From: Pseudomonadota bacterium
Lineage (GTDB): Bacteria; Pseudomonadota; Gammaproteobacteria; UBA5335
Direction of reading: 5' to 3'
Length of the DNA: 64,000 bases
Assembly (NCBI GenBank): GCA_034189865.1
Contig: JAXHTV010000002.1
Location: forward strand, 62,001 to 126,000
The position numbers were made by a program, and so were the translations under genes. Shown one piece after another: positions 46,436-56,400 of the stretch (positions are counted from its first letter, which is position 1; the number at the start of each line of letters is the position of its first letter). The notes below the pieces were generated by a model. It was not told the DNA's origin. It did not search any database and saw only the letters and a list, made by a program, of their open reading frames with translations.

Positions 46436-47838
46436 AAGTCACCCCGTTGAAGACAAAGGCGACTGAATCTTCCGACAGCGGACAATCGATGTATGCCGCT
46501 CGGGAGAAAATCTACCCCCGCGAAGTCAGCGGACTGTTTCAGAATCTGCGCAAGCTCGCGGTGATTGTGGTGCTTGGCGCGTTCTATACCCTTTGCTGGA
46601 TTCCGTGGGGCGACCGCCAGGCGATGTTATTCGATCTGCCCGCCCGGCGATTTCATATTTTCTGGTTTACGTTCTATCCGCAGGACTTCTTCTATCTCGC
46701 AGCGCTGCTGGTACTGGCGGCCGTGGCCCTATTGTTTTTCACCTCACTGGCGGGTCGTCTATGGTGCGGTTATACCTGTCCGCAAACCATGTGGACGGAA
46801 ATTTTTCTTTGGATGGAACGCTGGACCGAAGGACCTCGCGCCAAGCGTATCAAACTGGATAAAGGGCCGTGGACCCGCGAGAAGATTGTTCGTAAAACCA
46901 GCAAGCAATTCCTCTGGATTACCTTTTCCCTGTGGACCGGCTTCACGTTCGTGGGGTACTTCACCCCAGTGACAGAGCTGTGGCACAAGCTGCTGATGCT
47001 CAACATGGGTCCGTGGGAAACGTTCTGGGTGATTTTTTACGGCTTTGCCACCTACGGAAATGCAGGCTTCATGCGCGAGCAGGTCTGTATGTATATGTGC
47101 CCATACGCGCGGTTCCAAAGCGCGATGTTCGACCGTGACACGTTGGTGATCTCCTACGACCAGGATCGCGGTGAGCCGCGCGGCAGCCGGCGGCGTGGAT
47201 CGGATCCCCAATCGCAAGGCTTGGGCGACTGTATCGACTGTACCTTGTGTGTTCAGGTCTGCCCCACCGGCATCGATATCCGTGACGGCTTGCAGTACGA
47301 GTGTATTGGCTGCGCGTCCTGCATCGATGTTTGCGACCAAGTGATGGACCGGATGGGATATCCCAGGGGGCTGGTACGCTACACCACGGAAAACGCCGTC
47401 GACGGCAAACCGACGCGGATCATTCGTCCACGCACCGTACTATACGGGTTGATTCTCGCACTGGGATTGGGAGCAACCACTTACTCCATCCTCAACCGGC
47501 CGACCGTGTCCATGGACGTGATTCGTGATCGCAACACCTTGTATCGGGTCGTGGATGCCGGCTGGATCGAGAACGGCTATTTGCTCAAAGTGAATAACCG
47601 AACCGATGCGGACCACACCTACCAGCTGAGCGCTTCAGGCATCGAAGGCATCTTGGCGGAGACCGATCCGCCGATCATCACGATCCGGGCAGGAGCCGTC
47701 GAACCGGTACCGGCACGGGTCCGTGTGCCGCCGGGAACCGTCGAAGGTCCGGCGAATATCGTGCTAACGTTGGAAAGCATCGATGCCGAGAACACCGCGA
47801 TCAACGAAACCACCCGATTCATTGCGCCGGTAAACTAA
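46432..47838 (+). CDS. ccoG: cbb3 oxidase accessory protein CcoG (RdxA/FixG)
   Basis: Membrane ferredoxin-like protein of 468 residues that reduces copper for delivery to cbb3 oxidase. Several helices are followed by two 4Fe-4S clusters in CIDCTLCVQVCPTGIDI and CIGCASCIDVCDQVM. LWCGYTCPQTMWTE, a membrane-facing CxxxCP motif, is also present. The C-terminal Ig-like domain is intact. It is first of the ccoGHIS assembly set. Confidence 0.95.
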   Translation: MKVTPLKTKATESSDSGQSMYAAREKIYPREVSGLFQNLRKLAVIVVLGAFYTLCWIPWGDRQAMLFDLPARRFHIFWFTFYPQDFFYLAALLVLAAVALLFFTSLAGRLWCGYTCPQTMWTEIFLWMERWTEGPRAKRIKLDKGPWTREKIVRKTSKQFLWITFSLWTGFTFVGYFTPVTELWHKLLMLNMGPWETFWVIFYGFATYGNAGFMREQVCMYMCPYARFQSAMFDRDTLVISYDQDRGEPRGSRRRGSDPQSQGLGDCIDCTLCVQVCPTGIDIRDGLQYECIGCASCIDVCDQVMDRMGYPRGLVRYTTENAVDGKPTRIIRPRTVLYGLILALGLGATTYSILNRPTVSMDVIRDRNTLYRVVDAGWIENGYLLKVNNRTDADHTYQLSASGIEGILAETDPPIITIRAGAVEPVPARVRVPPGTVEGPANIVLTLESIDAENTAINETTRFIAPVN

Positions 47839-47843
47839 GCCTC

Positions 47844-48359
47844 ATGTCCATACAGCAGAAATCCAATGAAGACATCCAACCGTGGTATCGACAGTTCTGG
47901 CCATGGTTCATCATGACGCCCCCGGCCATCGCCGTGGTCGCCGGTCTGACAACCGTCTATATCGCCGCAAAGGACCCCGATGCTCTGGTGATGGACCGCT
48001 ACGCAAAAGTCGGGTTGGCGGTGGAGCGCAATCTAGCGCAGGAACAATCAGCTCGAGAACGGGGTATCAACGCCCAACTTGTTCTGAATCGATCCGATGG
48101 CCACATCAGTGCACGCATCACCGGCGAGGCACCGCCACCCGACCAACTGCGCGTCTATTTCAGTCATCCGACACTGGCCGAGCGAGACATCGATTTGCTG
48201 CTTGATCGCGACTCGCGTGGGATCTATACCGCCAGCACCGGCCAAGACTTGGCGGGACGTTGGTACGTTCGCCTCGGTGTTCCCGATGGGCAATGGCGCC
48301 TGGACGGAGAACTGCAGGCGGAAGCGAATCAGCTCTCGCTGACCGCCGGTAATCCTTAG
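47844..48359 (+). CDS. ccoH: cbb3 oxidase assembly protein CcoH (FixH)
   Basis: A 171-residue protein with one N-terminal helix (WPWFIMTPPAIAVVAGLTTV) and a periplasmic beta domain. The YRQFWPWFIM opening is typical of FixH. It is needed for stable cbb3 assembly. The stop is immediately followed by the ccoI ATG. Confidence 0.88.
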   Translation: MSIQQKSNEDIQPWYRQFWPWFIMTPPAIAVVAGLTTVYIAAKDPDALVMDRYAKVGLAVERNLAQEQSARERGINAQLVLNRSDGHISARITGEAPPPDQLRVYFSHPTLAERDIDLLLDRDSRGIYTASTGQDLAGRWYVRLGVPDGQWRLDGELQAEANQLSLTAGNP

Positions 48360-50828
48360 ATGGCGGCAAGCCAACCCTGCTTTCACTGTGGCGAGCCGAT
48401 CCCGAAAGGGTCGCAGTTGACGATTACCGTATCTGGCGCCGATCAACCGGTGTGCTGCGCCGGTTGCCAAGCCGTAGCCCGGCTCATTGCGGATGCCGGA
48501 CTCGATAACTACTACCGTTACCGCGAAGGCTTCGCCGAAGTACCCGATACCAACCAAACCGATTGCGATTGGAGTGCATTCGACCGGGATGAGGCACGCC
48601 GTGATTTCGTCACCGACCTGGGCGGGAATCAAAAAGAAGCCTGTCTTCTGATCGAAGGCTTACGCTGTGCCGCCTGCGGCTGGCTGATCGAGAACGCGCT
48701 CAACAAACAACCGGGAATCGTCAGCTGTCAGGTCAATCCGGCCTCCGGACGGGCCCTCGTCCGCTGGGACAATGGCACCGTCGCATTGAGTCAGGTGTTG
48801 CGACGCATCGCCGCTCTGGGGTATCGCCCCCAACCGGAGCAAGCCGATGCCGCCGACAGCCTGATCATCCGTGAACGCCGCGCGGCCCTCACACGACTTG
48901 CCGTGGCGGGTCTGGGCATGATGCAAGTGATGATGTACGCCACCGGCCTATACGCCGGCGCTTATCAGGGAATTGCGGCAGAGCACGAGCAGTTTCTTCG
49001 GTTGGTGAGCCTGCTGTTTGCCACGCCCGTCGTGTTCTTCGCAGGCGCACCGTTTTTTCGCAGCGCCTGGCGCGGCTTGAAAGCCCGCAGGCCGGGTATG
49101 GACGTCCCTGTTACCCTGGCGATCGCCACCGCATATGGAGCCAGCGTGTGGTCCACACTGATCGGCGGCGGGGAAGTCTATTTCGAATCGGTCACGATGT
49201 TCATTTTCTTCCTCACCGTGGCGCGCTATTTGGAGATGGCCGCGCGCCACCGTGCCCGCTTCACCACCCACAGTTTGGTCACGCTATTGCCGTCCACGTG
49301 TCTGCGCTTGGAGAAAAATCGACCGCAGAGTGTCCTCTGTAGCGAGTTGACTGTCGGTGATACCGTGATCGTCCCCCGCGGCGCACCCATACCGGCCGAC
49401 GGAACGGTACTGGACGAGACCGCCTATGTAGACGAGTCGATTCTCACCGGCGAATCCTCACCGCAACGAAAATCCATCGGCGATGCCCTGTTGGCGGGCA
49501 GCTTGAACGCCGGTGAGACGCTCCACCTCAAGGTGGCTAGGATTGGCGCCGAAACCACGGTTTCCCACATCGTCAGATTGCTGCAACGTGCCCAGGCCGA
49601 ACGACCCCAGATCGCGGTCATGGCCGACCGTATCGCAACGTACTTCGTCACCGGCGTGCTGATTGCAGCGGGGCTGGTGGGTTTGGGGTGGTGGCAATTC
49701 GCCCCGGAACGGACATTCGAAGTCGTCCTGGCCGTGCTGGTCGTCACCTGCCCATGCGCCCTATCACTCGCCACGCCAGCAGCGTTGGTCGCGGGAACGG
49801 CCCGACTACTTTCCCAGGGCGTTCTCACCTTGCGAACGGAAACGCTGGAAATCCTCGCCAAAGCAGACCGCATTGTCATGGATAAAACAGGCACGCTGAC
49901 CGAAGGCCAAATACGGATCCGCCGCGTCATGCCCTTGGGTGGACTCACCGAACAGCACGCGCTGGCAATCGCTGCGGCTTTGGAATCCGGTAACGAACAT
50001 CCCGTCGCGCGCGCCTTCGCCGAGATTGAAATCCGACCGACGGTTGAGAAGCTTCGCGCCCATCCCTCCCGCGGGATCGAGGGGGAAATCGAAGACAAGC
50101 GATGGCGAATCGGAACGCCCGATTTCGTTGCCGAATTGCGCAACGGAGAGCCGCTCTCGCCACCGTGTGATGCCGACCAGGCTTGGATTGTTCTGATGGA
50201 TCGAACGGGCAATGGCGCTTGGTTTCAATTGGGTGATCCAATCCGACCGGAAGCCTTCGAGACGATCCATGTCTTAAGAGCGCTCGGGTTGGAAATCGAG
50301 ATCGCCAGCGGCGATCGCACCGCGACGGTCGCCGCGGTGGCGGATAAACTGGGCATCGAGCGCTACGCCGGCGGCCTGTCCCCGGACGAGAAGCTGAACC
50401 GGCTGCGTCAATTGCAAGCGAATGGACATCGTGTCATTACCGTGGGTGACGGCGTTAACGACGCCCCGTTTCTCTCCGGTGCTGATGCCTCGGTGGCCAT
50501 GGGCAGCGGCAGCGCATTGACGCAAAAACAAGCCGACCTGGTTTTACTTCGCAATCAGCTCTCCACCCTGACCGACACGATCGTGATCGCTCGCGGTTTG
50601 AGGCGGACAATTGCCCAAAATCTGATGTGGGCCCTGGCCTACAACCTCGTTGCATTGCCGTTGGCCGCGGCGGGCCTTCTCGCCCCCTGGATGGCTGCAC
50701 TCGGGATGTCTATCAGCTCTTTGGTCGTGGTCGGTAACGCCCAGCGTCTGGGCCGCTCGTCGGCCAGCATCGCACCCAAAGCGGTATCAGGGATGACGCC
50801 CGAAATTGCCGGTCAGATCCCCGGATGA
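48360..50828 (+). CDS. ccoI: copper-exporting P1B-type ATPase CcoI (FixI)
   Basis: Pumps copper towards the periplasm for the CuB site of cbb3 oxidase. The 822-residue protein has an N-terminal CFHCGEP and CCAGCQAVARLI pair of the FixI type, a heavy-metal domain with CAAC (103-106), the membrane CPC (464-466), the phosphorylated aspartate D508 in DKTGT, and GDGVNDAPFL. It starts directly after the ccoH stop and overlaps ccoS. Confidence 0.95.
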   Translation: MAASQPCFHCGEPIPKGSQLTITVSGADQPVCCAGCQAVARLIADAGLDNYYRYREGFAEVPDTNQTDCDWSAFDRDEARRDFVTDLGGNQKEACLLIEGLRCAACGWLIENALNKQPGIVSCQVNPASGRALVRWDNGTVALSQVLRRIAALGYRPQPEQADAADSLIIRERRAALTRLAVAGLGMMQVMMYATGLYAGAYQGIAAEHEQFLRLVSLLFATPVVFFAGAPFFRSAWRGLKARRPGMDVPVTLAIATAYGASVWSTLIGGGEVYFESVTMFIFFLTVARYLEMAARHRARFTTHSLVTLLPSTCLRLEKNRPQSVLCSELTVGDTVIVPRGAPIPADGTVLDETAYVDESILTGESSPQRKSIGDALLAGSLNAGETLHLKVARIGAETTVSHIVRLLQRAQAERPQIAVMADRIATYFVTGVLIAAGLVGLGWWQFAPERTFEVVLAVLVVTCPCALSLATPAALVAGTARLLSQGVLTLRTETLEILAKADRIVMDKTGTLTEGQIRIRRVMPLGGLTEQHALAIAAALESGNEHPVARAFAEIEIRPTVEKLRAHPSRGIEGEIEDKRWRIGTPDFVAELRNGEPLSPPCDADQAWIVLMDRTGNGAWFQLGDPIRPEAFETIHVLRALGLEIEIASGDRTATVAAVADKLGIERYAGGLSPDEKLNRLRQLQANGHRVITVGDGVNDAPFLSGADASVAMGSGSALTQKQADLVLLRNQLSTLTDTIVIARGLRRTIAQNLMWALAYNLVALPLAAAGLLAPWMAALGMSISSLVVVGNAQRLGRSSASIAPKAVSGMTPEIAGQIPG

Positions 50829-51022
50829 ACATTATCTTCGTGCTGATCCCCTTGAGTGCCGTGCTGGTGCTGGTGGCGATTGCGGCATTTTTCTGGGCGG
50901 TTCGTAGCGGCCAGTTTGACGATCTCGACAGCCCGGCTTATCGCATTTTGCTCGATGACGAGTCCACGCCAGATGAGGACTCGAATAGCGAAAATCGCAC
51001 GGCCGACGACCGGAAACCATGA
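50825..51022 (+). CDS. ccoS: cbb3 oxidase maturation protein CcoS
   Basis: A 65-residue protein with one helix (LIPLSAVLVLVAIAAFFWAV) followed by RSGQFDDLDSPAYRILLDD, the CcoS signature. It is required for insertion of redox cofactors into cbb3 oxidase. It overlaps both neighbours by four bases (ATGA). Confidence 0.94.
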   Translation: MNIIFVLIPLSAVLVLVAIAAFFWAVRSGQFDDLDSPAYRILLDDESTPDEDSNSENRTADDRKP

Positions 51023-52479
51023 CAGCCGTCACGACCGGGGTTTTCGCCGCGCTCGCCGCAGGACTGCTGGGCAGCGCCCACTGCGTAGGCATGTGCGGTG
51101 GCATTGCCGTGAGCGTGGGCGCCAGCGGTCAAAACCACTCCTCCGGCGACTTGATGCGAGTAACCCGCGTATTGGTCTTCAATCTGGGGCGCATCGGAAG
51201 CTACACGCTGATCGGCGCCCTGGTTGGTGGTCTCGGGGGTTGGTTCGGACACACGTTGAATATTCCGGCCTGGACGGGCTGGTTGCGCATCGCCTTGGGG
51301 TGCATGTTATTGGTCATCGGCGCCCATATTGCCTTCAACTGGAGCGGTCCACGCCGGATCGAAGTGGCAGGCGCCGGATTGTGGCGAGTCATCGCCCCAC
51401 AGACAAGACGGCTGTTACCTCGGCGGGATATCGGTTCCGGCTTTCTGTTGGGAATGCTCTGGGGTTGGCTGCCCTGTGGGCTGGTTTACACCTTGTTGGT
51501 CACTGCCGCGGTATCGGGAGACGCGTTATCGGGCGCTGCCATCATGGCGGCGTTCGGGCTCGGCACACTGCCGGCCATGGTTCTGATGGGCGCCATGGCA
51601 GCGCAGCTGCGGCGCTTGGCCAAGCAGGTGATGCTCAGACGAATCGCTGGGATGGCGGTGATGGCCGGTGGAATCTGGACGCTGGCCGTCCCCATCGCAA
51701 CGATGTCAGAAGGACACGGTAGGCATCATGCTCTACCCGAGATGCCATCAAGCCCGTTGGCAAGCGTCTCGATCCGTTTCGATATCGGCCAAGCCTTTCA
51801 AGCGATGCATATCCAATACGTTAACGCTGCGCCCTTCGATGTGGATCAGGCCATCCGCCTGAAAGCGGGCGAACATTCGACTCACGGTTTCCACCGCCAG
51901 GCCCAGATAATTGGCGATATCGCCTCGGGACATGCTGAGGTTGAATTCAGTGGCGGACAGGCCCCGAAGTTGGAAGCGACCGGAAAGACTCAACAACAGC
52001 GAGGCGAGTCGCTCTTCAGCGCTTTTCTTGCCCAACAAAAGCAGCAATTGCTGGTCTTGAATGATCTCCCGAGAGAGCAACCGCATCAACTGACGCCGCA
52101 AACCCGGAATCTCATCACACAGCTCATCGAGCCGATCAAACGGCAACTCACAAACGCTGGTGGCTTCCAGCGCAGTGACCGTGCAATCGTGAACCTCATC
52201 GGCAATGGCATCCAGGCCAACCAGTTCGCCGGGAAAATGAAACCCCGTGATCTGTTCCGCGCCGTCGGGTCCGACGGTGTGGCTTTTAACCGAACCGGTC
52301 CGAATGGCGTAAATCGCTTTCAGAGATTCCCCCTGATGAAACAAGGTATGCCCTCTGGAAAACGGTCGTTTTCGCTCGACAATATCTTCCAGTCGAGCCA
52401 TCTCTTCTTGATTGATACCGTAGGGAAGGCAAAGTTCACGAAGGCTGCAGTTACCACAGGCGCGCTTGATGTCCTGTAA
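51019..52479 (+). CDS. TauE/SafE-like (DsbD_2) membrane protein with anomalous C-terminal extension
   Basis: Residues 1 to about 235 form a six-helix membrane protein with the family motif LLGSAHCVGMCGGIAV and the later LGMLWGWLPCGLVYTLL. Relatives are often found next to ccoS or fnr and are proposed to act in metal or sulfur-compound transport. The normal protein would end near the His-rich SEGHGRHHALP (about 51740), but no in-frame stop occurs until 52479. The last 244 codons read the antisense strand of fnr and look non-protein-like. A TAG lies in another frame near 51720, so a lost stop or sequence error is plausible. Confidence 0.75.
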   Translation: MTAVTTGVFAALAAGLLGSAHCVGMCGGIAVSVGASGQNHSSGDLMRVTRVLVFNLGRIGSYTLIGALVGGLGGWFGHTLNIPAWTGWLRIALGCMLLVIGAHIAFNWSGPRRIEVAGAGLWRVIAPQTRRLLPRRDIGSGFLLGMLWGWLPCGLVYTLLVTAAVSGDALSGAAIMAAFGLGTLPAMVLMGAMAAQLRRLAKQVMLRRIAGMAVMAGGIWTLAVPIATMSEGHGRHHALPEMPSSPLASVSIRFDIGQAFQAMHIQYVNAAPFDVDQAIRLKAGEHSTHGFHRQAQIIGDIASGHAEVEFSGGQAPKLEATGKTQQQRGESLFSAFLAQQKQQLLVLNDLPREQPHQLTPQTRNLITQLIEPIKRQLTNAGGFQRSDRAIVNLIGNGIQANQFAGKMKPRDLFRAVGSDGVAFNRTGPNGVNRFQRFPLMKQGMPSGKRSFSLDNIFQSSHLFLIDTVGKAKFTKAAVTTGALDVL

Positions 52480-52497
52480 CCGAAGTACCGTGCTCAT
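51748..52497 (-). CDS. fnr: oxygen-sensing transcription regulator Fnr/Anr
   Basis: CRP-family regulator that dimerises and binds TTGAT-N4-ATCAA when its 4Fe-4S cluster is intact at low oxygen. The 249-residue protein has cluster ligands C14, C17, C23 and C116, with the same spacing as E. coli Fnr (C20, C23, C29, C122). The helix-turn-helix contains VETVSRMFARF, whose E-x-x-S-R reads the TTGAT core. The frame opens at a TTG at 52506; the ATG at 52497 with GAGG upstream is preferred. It is convergent with the cbb3 operon, whose promoter carries a matching box. Confidence 0.95.
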   Translation of the reverse strand: MSTVLRLQDIKRACGNCSLRELCLPYGINQEEMARLEDIVERKRPFSRGHTLFHQGESLKAIYAIRTGSVKSHTVGPDGAEQITGFHFPGELVGLDAIADEVHDCTVTALEATSVCELPFDRLDELCDEIPGLRRQLMRLLSREIIQDQQLLLLLGKKSAEERLASLLLSLSGRFQLRGLSATEFNLSMSRGDIANYLGLAVETVSRMFARFQADGLIHIEGRSVNVLDMHRLKGLADIETDRDACQRA

Positions 52498-52906
52498 GGA
52501 TCTCAAACCTCGGAGTATGGAACGGGCAGTTTCGGCTCGAATCTGTGCCGTAGGATAAAATGGAAAAGATGGCCAAAAAGCCCTCGTTGCCGGACGCTTT
52601 TATCAACGACCATCACCCGCAAATCAATCAAACGCGCGATGAAACGATGCATTCAGTGCCCTTGCCGAATCAATCGCGTCCCACATCACTGGGTACCTGT
52701 CCCGGCCCTACCGGCCACAAACAAGTGAGAACAGGCACTTACCGGAAACATTCATTGTCTGCTTCAATGTGGATAATGAATCGGGTTACGCTCGCCGTGT
52801 ATCCGTGGTGGAGCCATGCCTAATTTGCGTAATCCAGAAGTGCCTAAATTACGGCGCTCTTTAGACTCGGTCAACCCTCAATCCACGACCAACGGAACCC
52901 ATAAGG
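52498..52906. other. non-coding region between fnr and the acetyltransferase gene
   Basis: About 410 bases. Short open frames (for example 52560-52823) look like chance. An imperfect inverted repeat at 52691-52743 is the only structure I see. I see no Fnr box for autoregulation of fnr. Confidence 0.5.
52691..52743. repeat. imperfect inverted repeat, possible REP-like element
   Basis: GGGTACCTGT at one end faces ACAGGCACTTACC at the other (reverse complement GGTAAGTGCCTGT), with an inner GGCC-CTACC-GGCC palindrome. The end sequences resemble extragenic repeats common in gammaproteobacteria. A single copy in this window cannot prove it. Confidence 0.35.
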
Positions 52907-53350
52907 ATGATCACCACCATTGCCTTGGCCGAATCCGACGTCGACATTCTGGCATGCCATCCCGTCATGCACGAACTGCGACCAGCCATCACCCGGGACG
53001 AATTCCTGGTACGCGTACGTCGTCAGCAAACGTCCGGCTATCACCTGGCCTTTGTGGGTCTGCAAGGCGATCCGGTCGCCGTCGCCGGTTTTCGCATCGG
53101 CGAAAACCTGGCATGGGGCCGCTTTCTCTATGTGGACGACCTGGTCACCCGCAGTCATAACCGGTCTCAGGGACACGGTCGATCCTTACTCAATTGGCTG
53201 GCTCAATTCGGCCTGGACGCCGGTTGTGAGCAGATGCACTTGGATTCGGGTCTTCAACGCGTAGACGCTCACCGCTTCTACGAGCGGGAAGCGATGCCGG
53301 CGACCGGCTATCATTTCGCCAAAACGCTGGCGCATCATCAGCCCGACTAA
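52907..53350 (+). CDS. GNAT-family N-acetyltransferase
   Basis: A 147-residue single-domain acetyltransferase. The acetyl-CoA loop region appears as TRSHNRSQGHGRSLLNWL (R/Q-x-x-G-x-G/A pattern), preceded by the LYVDDLVT strand and followed by LDSGLQRVDAHRFYEREAM. The substrate is unknown. It stands alone, convergent with dnaE2. Confidence 0.85.
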   Translation: MITTIALAESDVDILACHPVMHELRPAITRDEFLVRVRRQQTSGYHLAFVGLQGDPVAVAGFRIGENLAWGRFLYVDDLVTRSHNRSQGHGRSLLNWLAQFGLDAGCEQMHLDSGLQRVDAHRFYEREAMPATGYHFAKTLAHHQPD

Positions 53351-53426
53351 GCCTTTTCGTTACCCCGTTGACGCGCACCGCTAAAGCTCGCCTCCGACTT
53401 GAACGTTCGGCCGTCGATGCAGAGAT

Positions 53427-56400
53427 TCAATGAAAATCGCGTGAGGTCACCGTGAACTCACCCAACCAGGGTGTGAGATCTTCAAGCTCACCGGCAATCA
53501 CATGAATCACCTCGCCTTCGCGCTGGACATTGCCTTTGACCAGCAATAAGCCAGCCCGCAAGGCAATGGCGCGCTGGCGTTCCATGACCGATGGATAGAC
53601 AACCAGATTCACCTGACCGGTTTCGTCTTCCAGCGTCATAAAAACGACCCCGCTGGCGCTACCCGGCCGCTGCCGATTGATCACCAGGCCGGCCACACGG
53701 ACAAAGCGGTCCGACGAAAGCTGCCTGAGGTCCACCGCCGTCGTCACTCGCCGACGGGCCAGACGGGGCCTCAACAAGCCGATGGGGTGTTCCCGCAACG
53801 TGAGACCGACCGAGGCGTAGTCGGCATAGACCTCATCGCGCGTCGTCGGCACCGGCAAATCGACCGCCGTATCGGCGAACTCGGTCTGATCGGTGAGTAA
53901 AGGTGTTTCCGGTACAACCCCCGTGGCCTGCCAACGGGCTTGATGGCGATCGCCTGCCAAACTGCTTAAGGCGTCTGCCGCCGCCAGGGCCTCCAGATCG
54001 CGGCGATTCAAACCCGCCCGGTGGACCAATTCGGAAACGCGGGTGAACGCATCCTGGTCACGGGCCGCAAGGAGTTTTTTCGCACCGGTTTTGGATAACC
54101 CGTTAACCTGCGAAAAACCCAGCCGCATCGCCACCTCTGAAGACTCTTGCGCACTCTCCAAGGTGGTCTCCCAGTCGCTGTTCAATACATCCACCGGCCT
54201 GACCGCCACACCATGGCGCCGGGCATCTTGCACCAACTGGGCCGGCGCATAAAACCCCATGGGCTGACTGTTGAGTAATGCCGCACAAAAGGCCGCCGGA
54301 TAGTAGTGTTTCAACCACGCCGAGGCATAGACCAGCAAAGCAAAGCTGGCGGAATGAGACTCGGGAAAACCATACTCCCCGAAACCTTTGATCTGATTGT
54401 AAATCTGTTCCGCAAAGCTCGCCTCGTAACCGCGGTCGGTCATACCCCGAATCAGTTTGTCGCGAAATGGCTCCAAGCCGCCCTTACGGTGCCACGCCGC
54501 CATGGACCGCCTCAGTTGGTCGGCCTCGCCAGGAGTGAAACCCGCCGCCACCACGGCAAGCTGCATGACCTGCTCCTGAAATATGGGCACGCCCAAGGTG
54601 CGGCCCAGTACACGCTCGACACGCGGATCGGGATAGTGGGGAATCTCCGCCTCGCCGGCTCGGCGGGCGAGATAAGGATGCACCATGCCGCCCTGGATGG
54701 GACCGGGTCTGACGATGGCGACCTCAATGACCAAGTCGTAGAAACATTTGGGTTTTAAGCGCGGCAACATGGCCATCTGGGCCCGCGATTCCACTTGAAA
54801 AACCCCCACCGAATCGCCGCGCTGCAACATGCGGTAAACCGCCGGATCTTCCGGCGGCAACGTGTGCAAGGTCAGCTGGCGACCATATGTCGAGTCCAGT
54901 AGCTCGAAGCAACGCCGAATGACGCTCAGCATACCCAACGCGAGCACATCGATTTTCAGAATGCCCAAGGCATCCAGATCGTCTTTGTCCCACTGAATCA
55001 CCGTTCGGTCCGTCATGGCGGCGTTTTCGATCGGCACCAGAGAATCGAGCCGATCATCCGAGATCACAAAGCCGCCCACGTGCTGCGACAAATGGCGAGG
55101 AAAACCGATCAGGGTATTCACCAATCCCATGAGCTGTCGCATGATGCGGCTGTCGGGATCAAAGCCCGCCTCGCGAATGCGCTCCGGGGAAACCTGCCGA
55201 CCGTCCCACCACTGCATGGCCTTGGCCAGGGCATCCAACTGAGCGGGCGCCAGCCCCAGCGCCTTGCCCACATCCCGCAACGCACTTCGAGGCCGATAGG
55301 TGATCACCGTCGCCGCCAACGCGGCGCGCTGGCGCCCATATTTGGCATAGATGTACTGAATCACCTCTTCACGGCGGTCGTGCTCAAAATCCACGTCGAT
55401 ATCGGGCGGCTCGTTTCGCTCGCGCGACATGAATCGTTCGAACAGAAGATTGGATCGGGCCGGATCGACGGCCGTGATACCCAGGCAGTAACAAACCGCG
55501 GAGTTCGCAGCCGATCCGCGCCCCTGGCAGAGAATCCCCTGCTGCCGGGCGAAACGAACCAGATCGTAAACGGTCAAAAAATACGGCTCGTAGCCCAGCT
55601 CGCCAATCAGGCCCAGCTCTTGCTCGAGCTGAACGCTGACCTCGGCCGGTGTGCCATCGGGCCAATGCGTCCGTTGACCGGCGCGCACCAATTTCCGGAG
55701 ATAAGCGGTGGGTGTTAGTCCCTCCGGAGCAATCTCGCGTGGGTAGCTGTATCGCAATTCGTCGAGGGAGAACTGGCAACGCTCGGCGATACGAACGGTC
55801 TCCGCGAGCATCCCCTGCGGATACAATTCGGCCAGCCTGTCCTTCGCTCGCAGATGCCGCTCGGCATTGGGGTCCAAAGCCGCGCCCAACTCGCCCACCG
55901 GACGATTCAGCCGGATGGCGGTCAGTGTATCCTGCAACGCCCGCCGGTCGGCATCATGCATATTTACCCCACCCCCCGCCACCAGGGGGAGCTCGTGGAA
56001 TTCGGCCAGCCGCCGAGCGCGGGCCAGCACGGTCAAATCGTCCCCTGCCTGATGCAACTCCACGGCCAACCAGCCGCGCCCAGGAAAGGTTTGTGCAAAC
56101 CATTGGGCCGTGCTTGCCGAGGGCATATCGCCCGCTATCCAGAGCGCCAGGCAATCATCAACCCGTCCTGGGAGATCGGTCCGGTCCAGTCGATAAGTAC
56201 CCTTTTCCGCTTGCCGGCGTGCGTGGCTGATGAGCCGGGACAGTTGGTGATAGCCATCGACACAGCTAGCCAACAGCACGAGACGAATACCGTCGATGAG
56301 ACGGAACTCGCTGCCGACCAGCAACCGAATGGGATGATCTTTGGCCGCCACATGGGCCCGCACGACGCCCGCCAGGGAACACTCATCGGTGATGGCCAAG

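Noticed and set aside
52560-52823. 87-codon plus-strand frame upstream of the acetyltransferase
   Set aside because: No ribosome site, low-complexity composition, and it spans the inverted repeat.
53190-53378. Minus-strand frame overlapping the GNAT gene
   Set aside because: Shadow frame with Arg/Pro-rich translation and no start signal.
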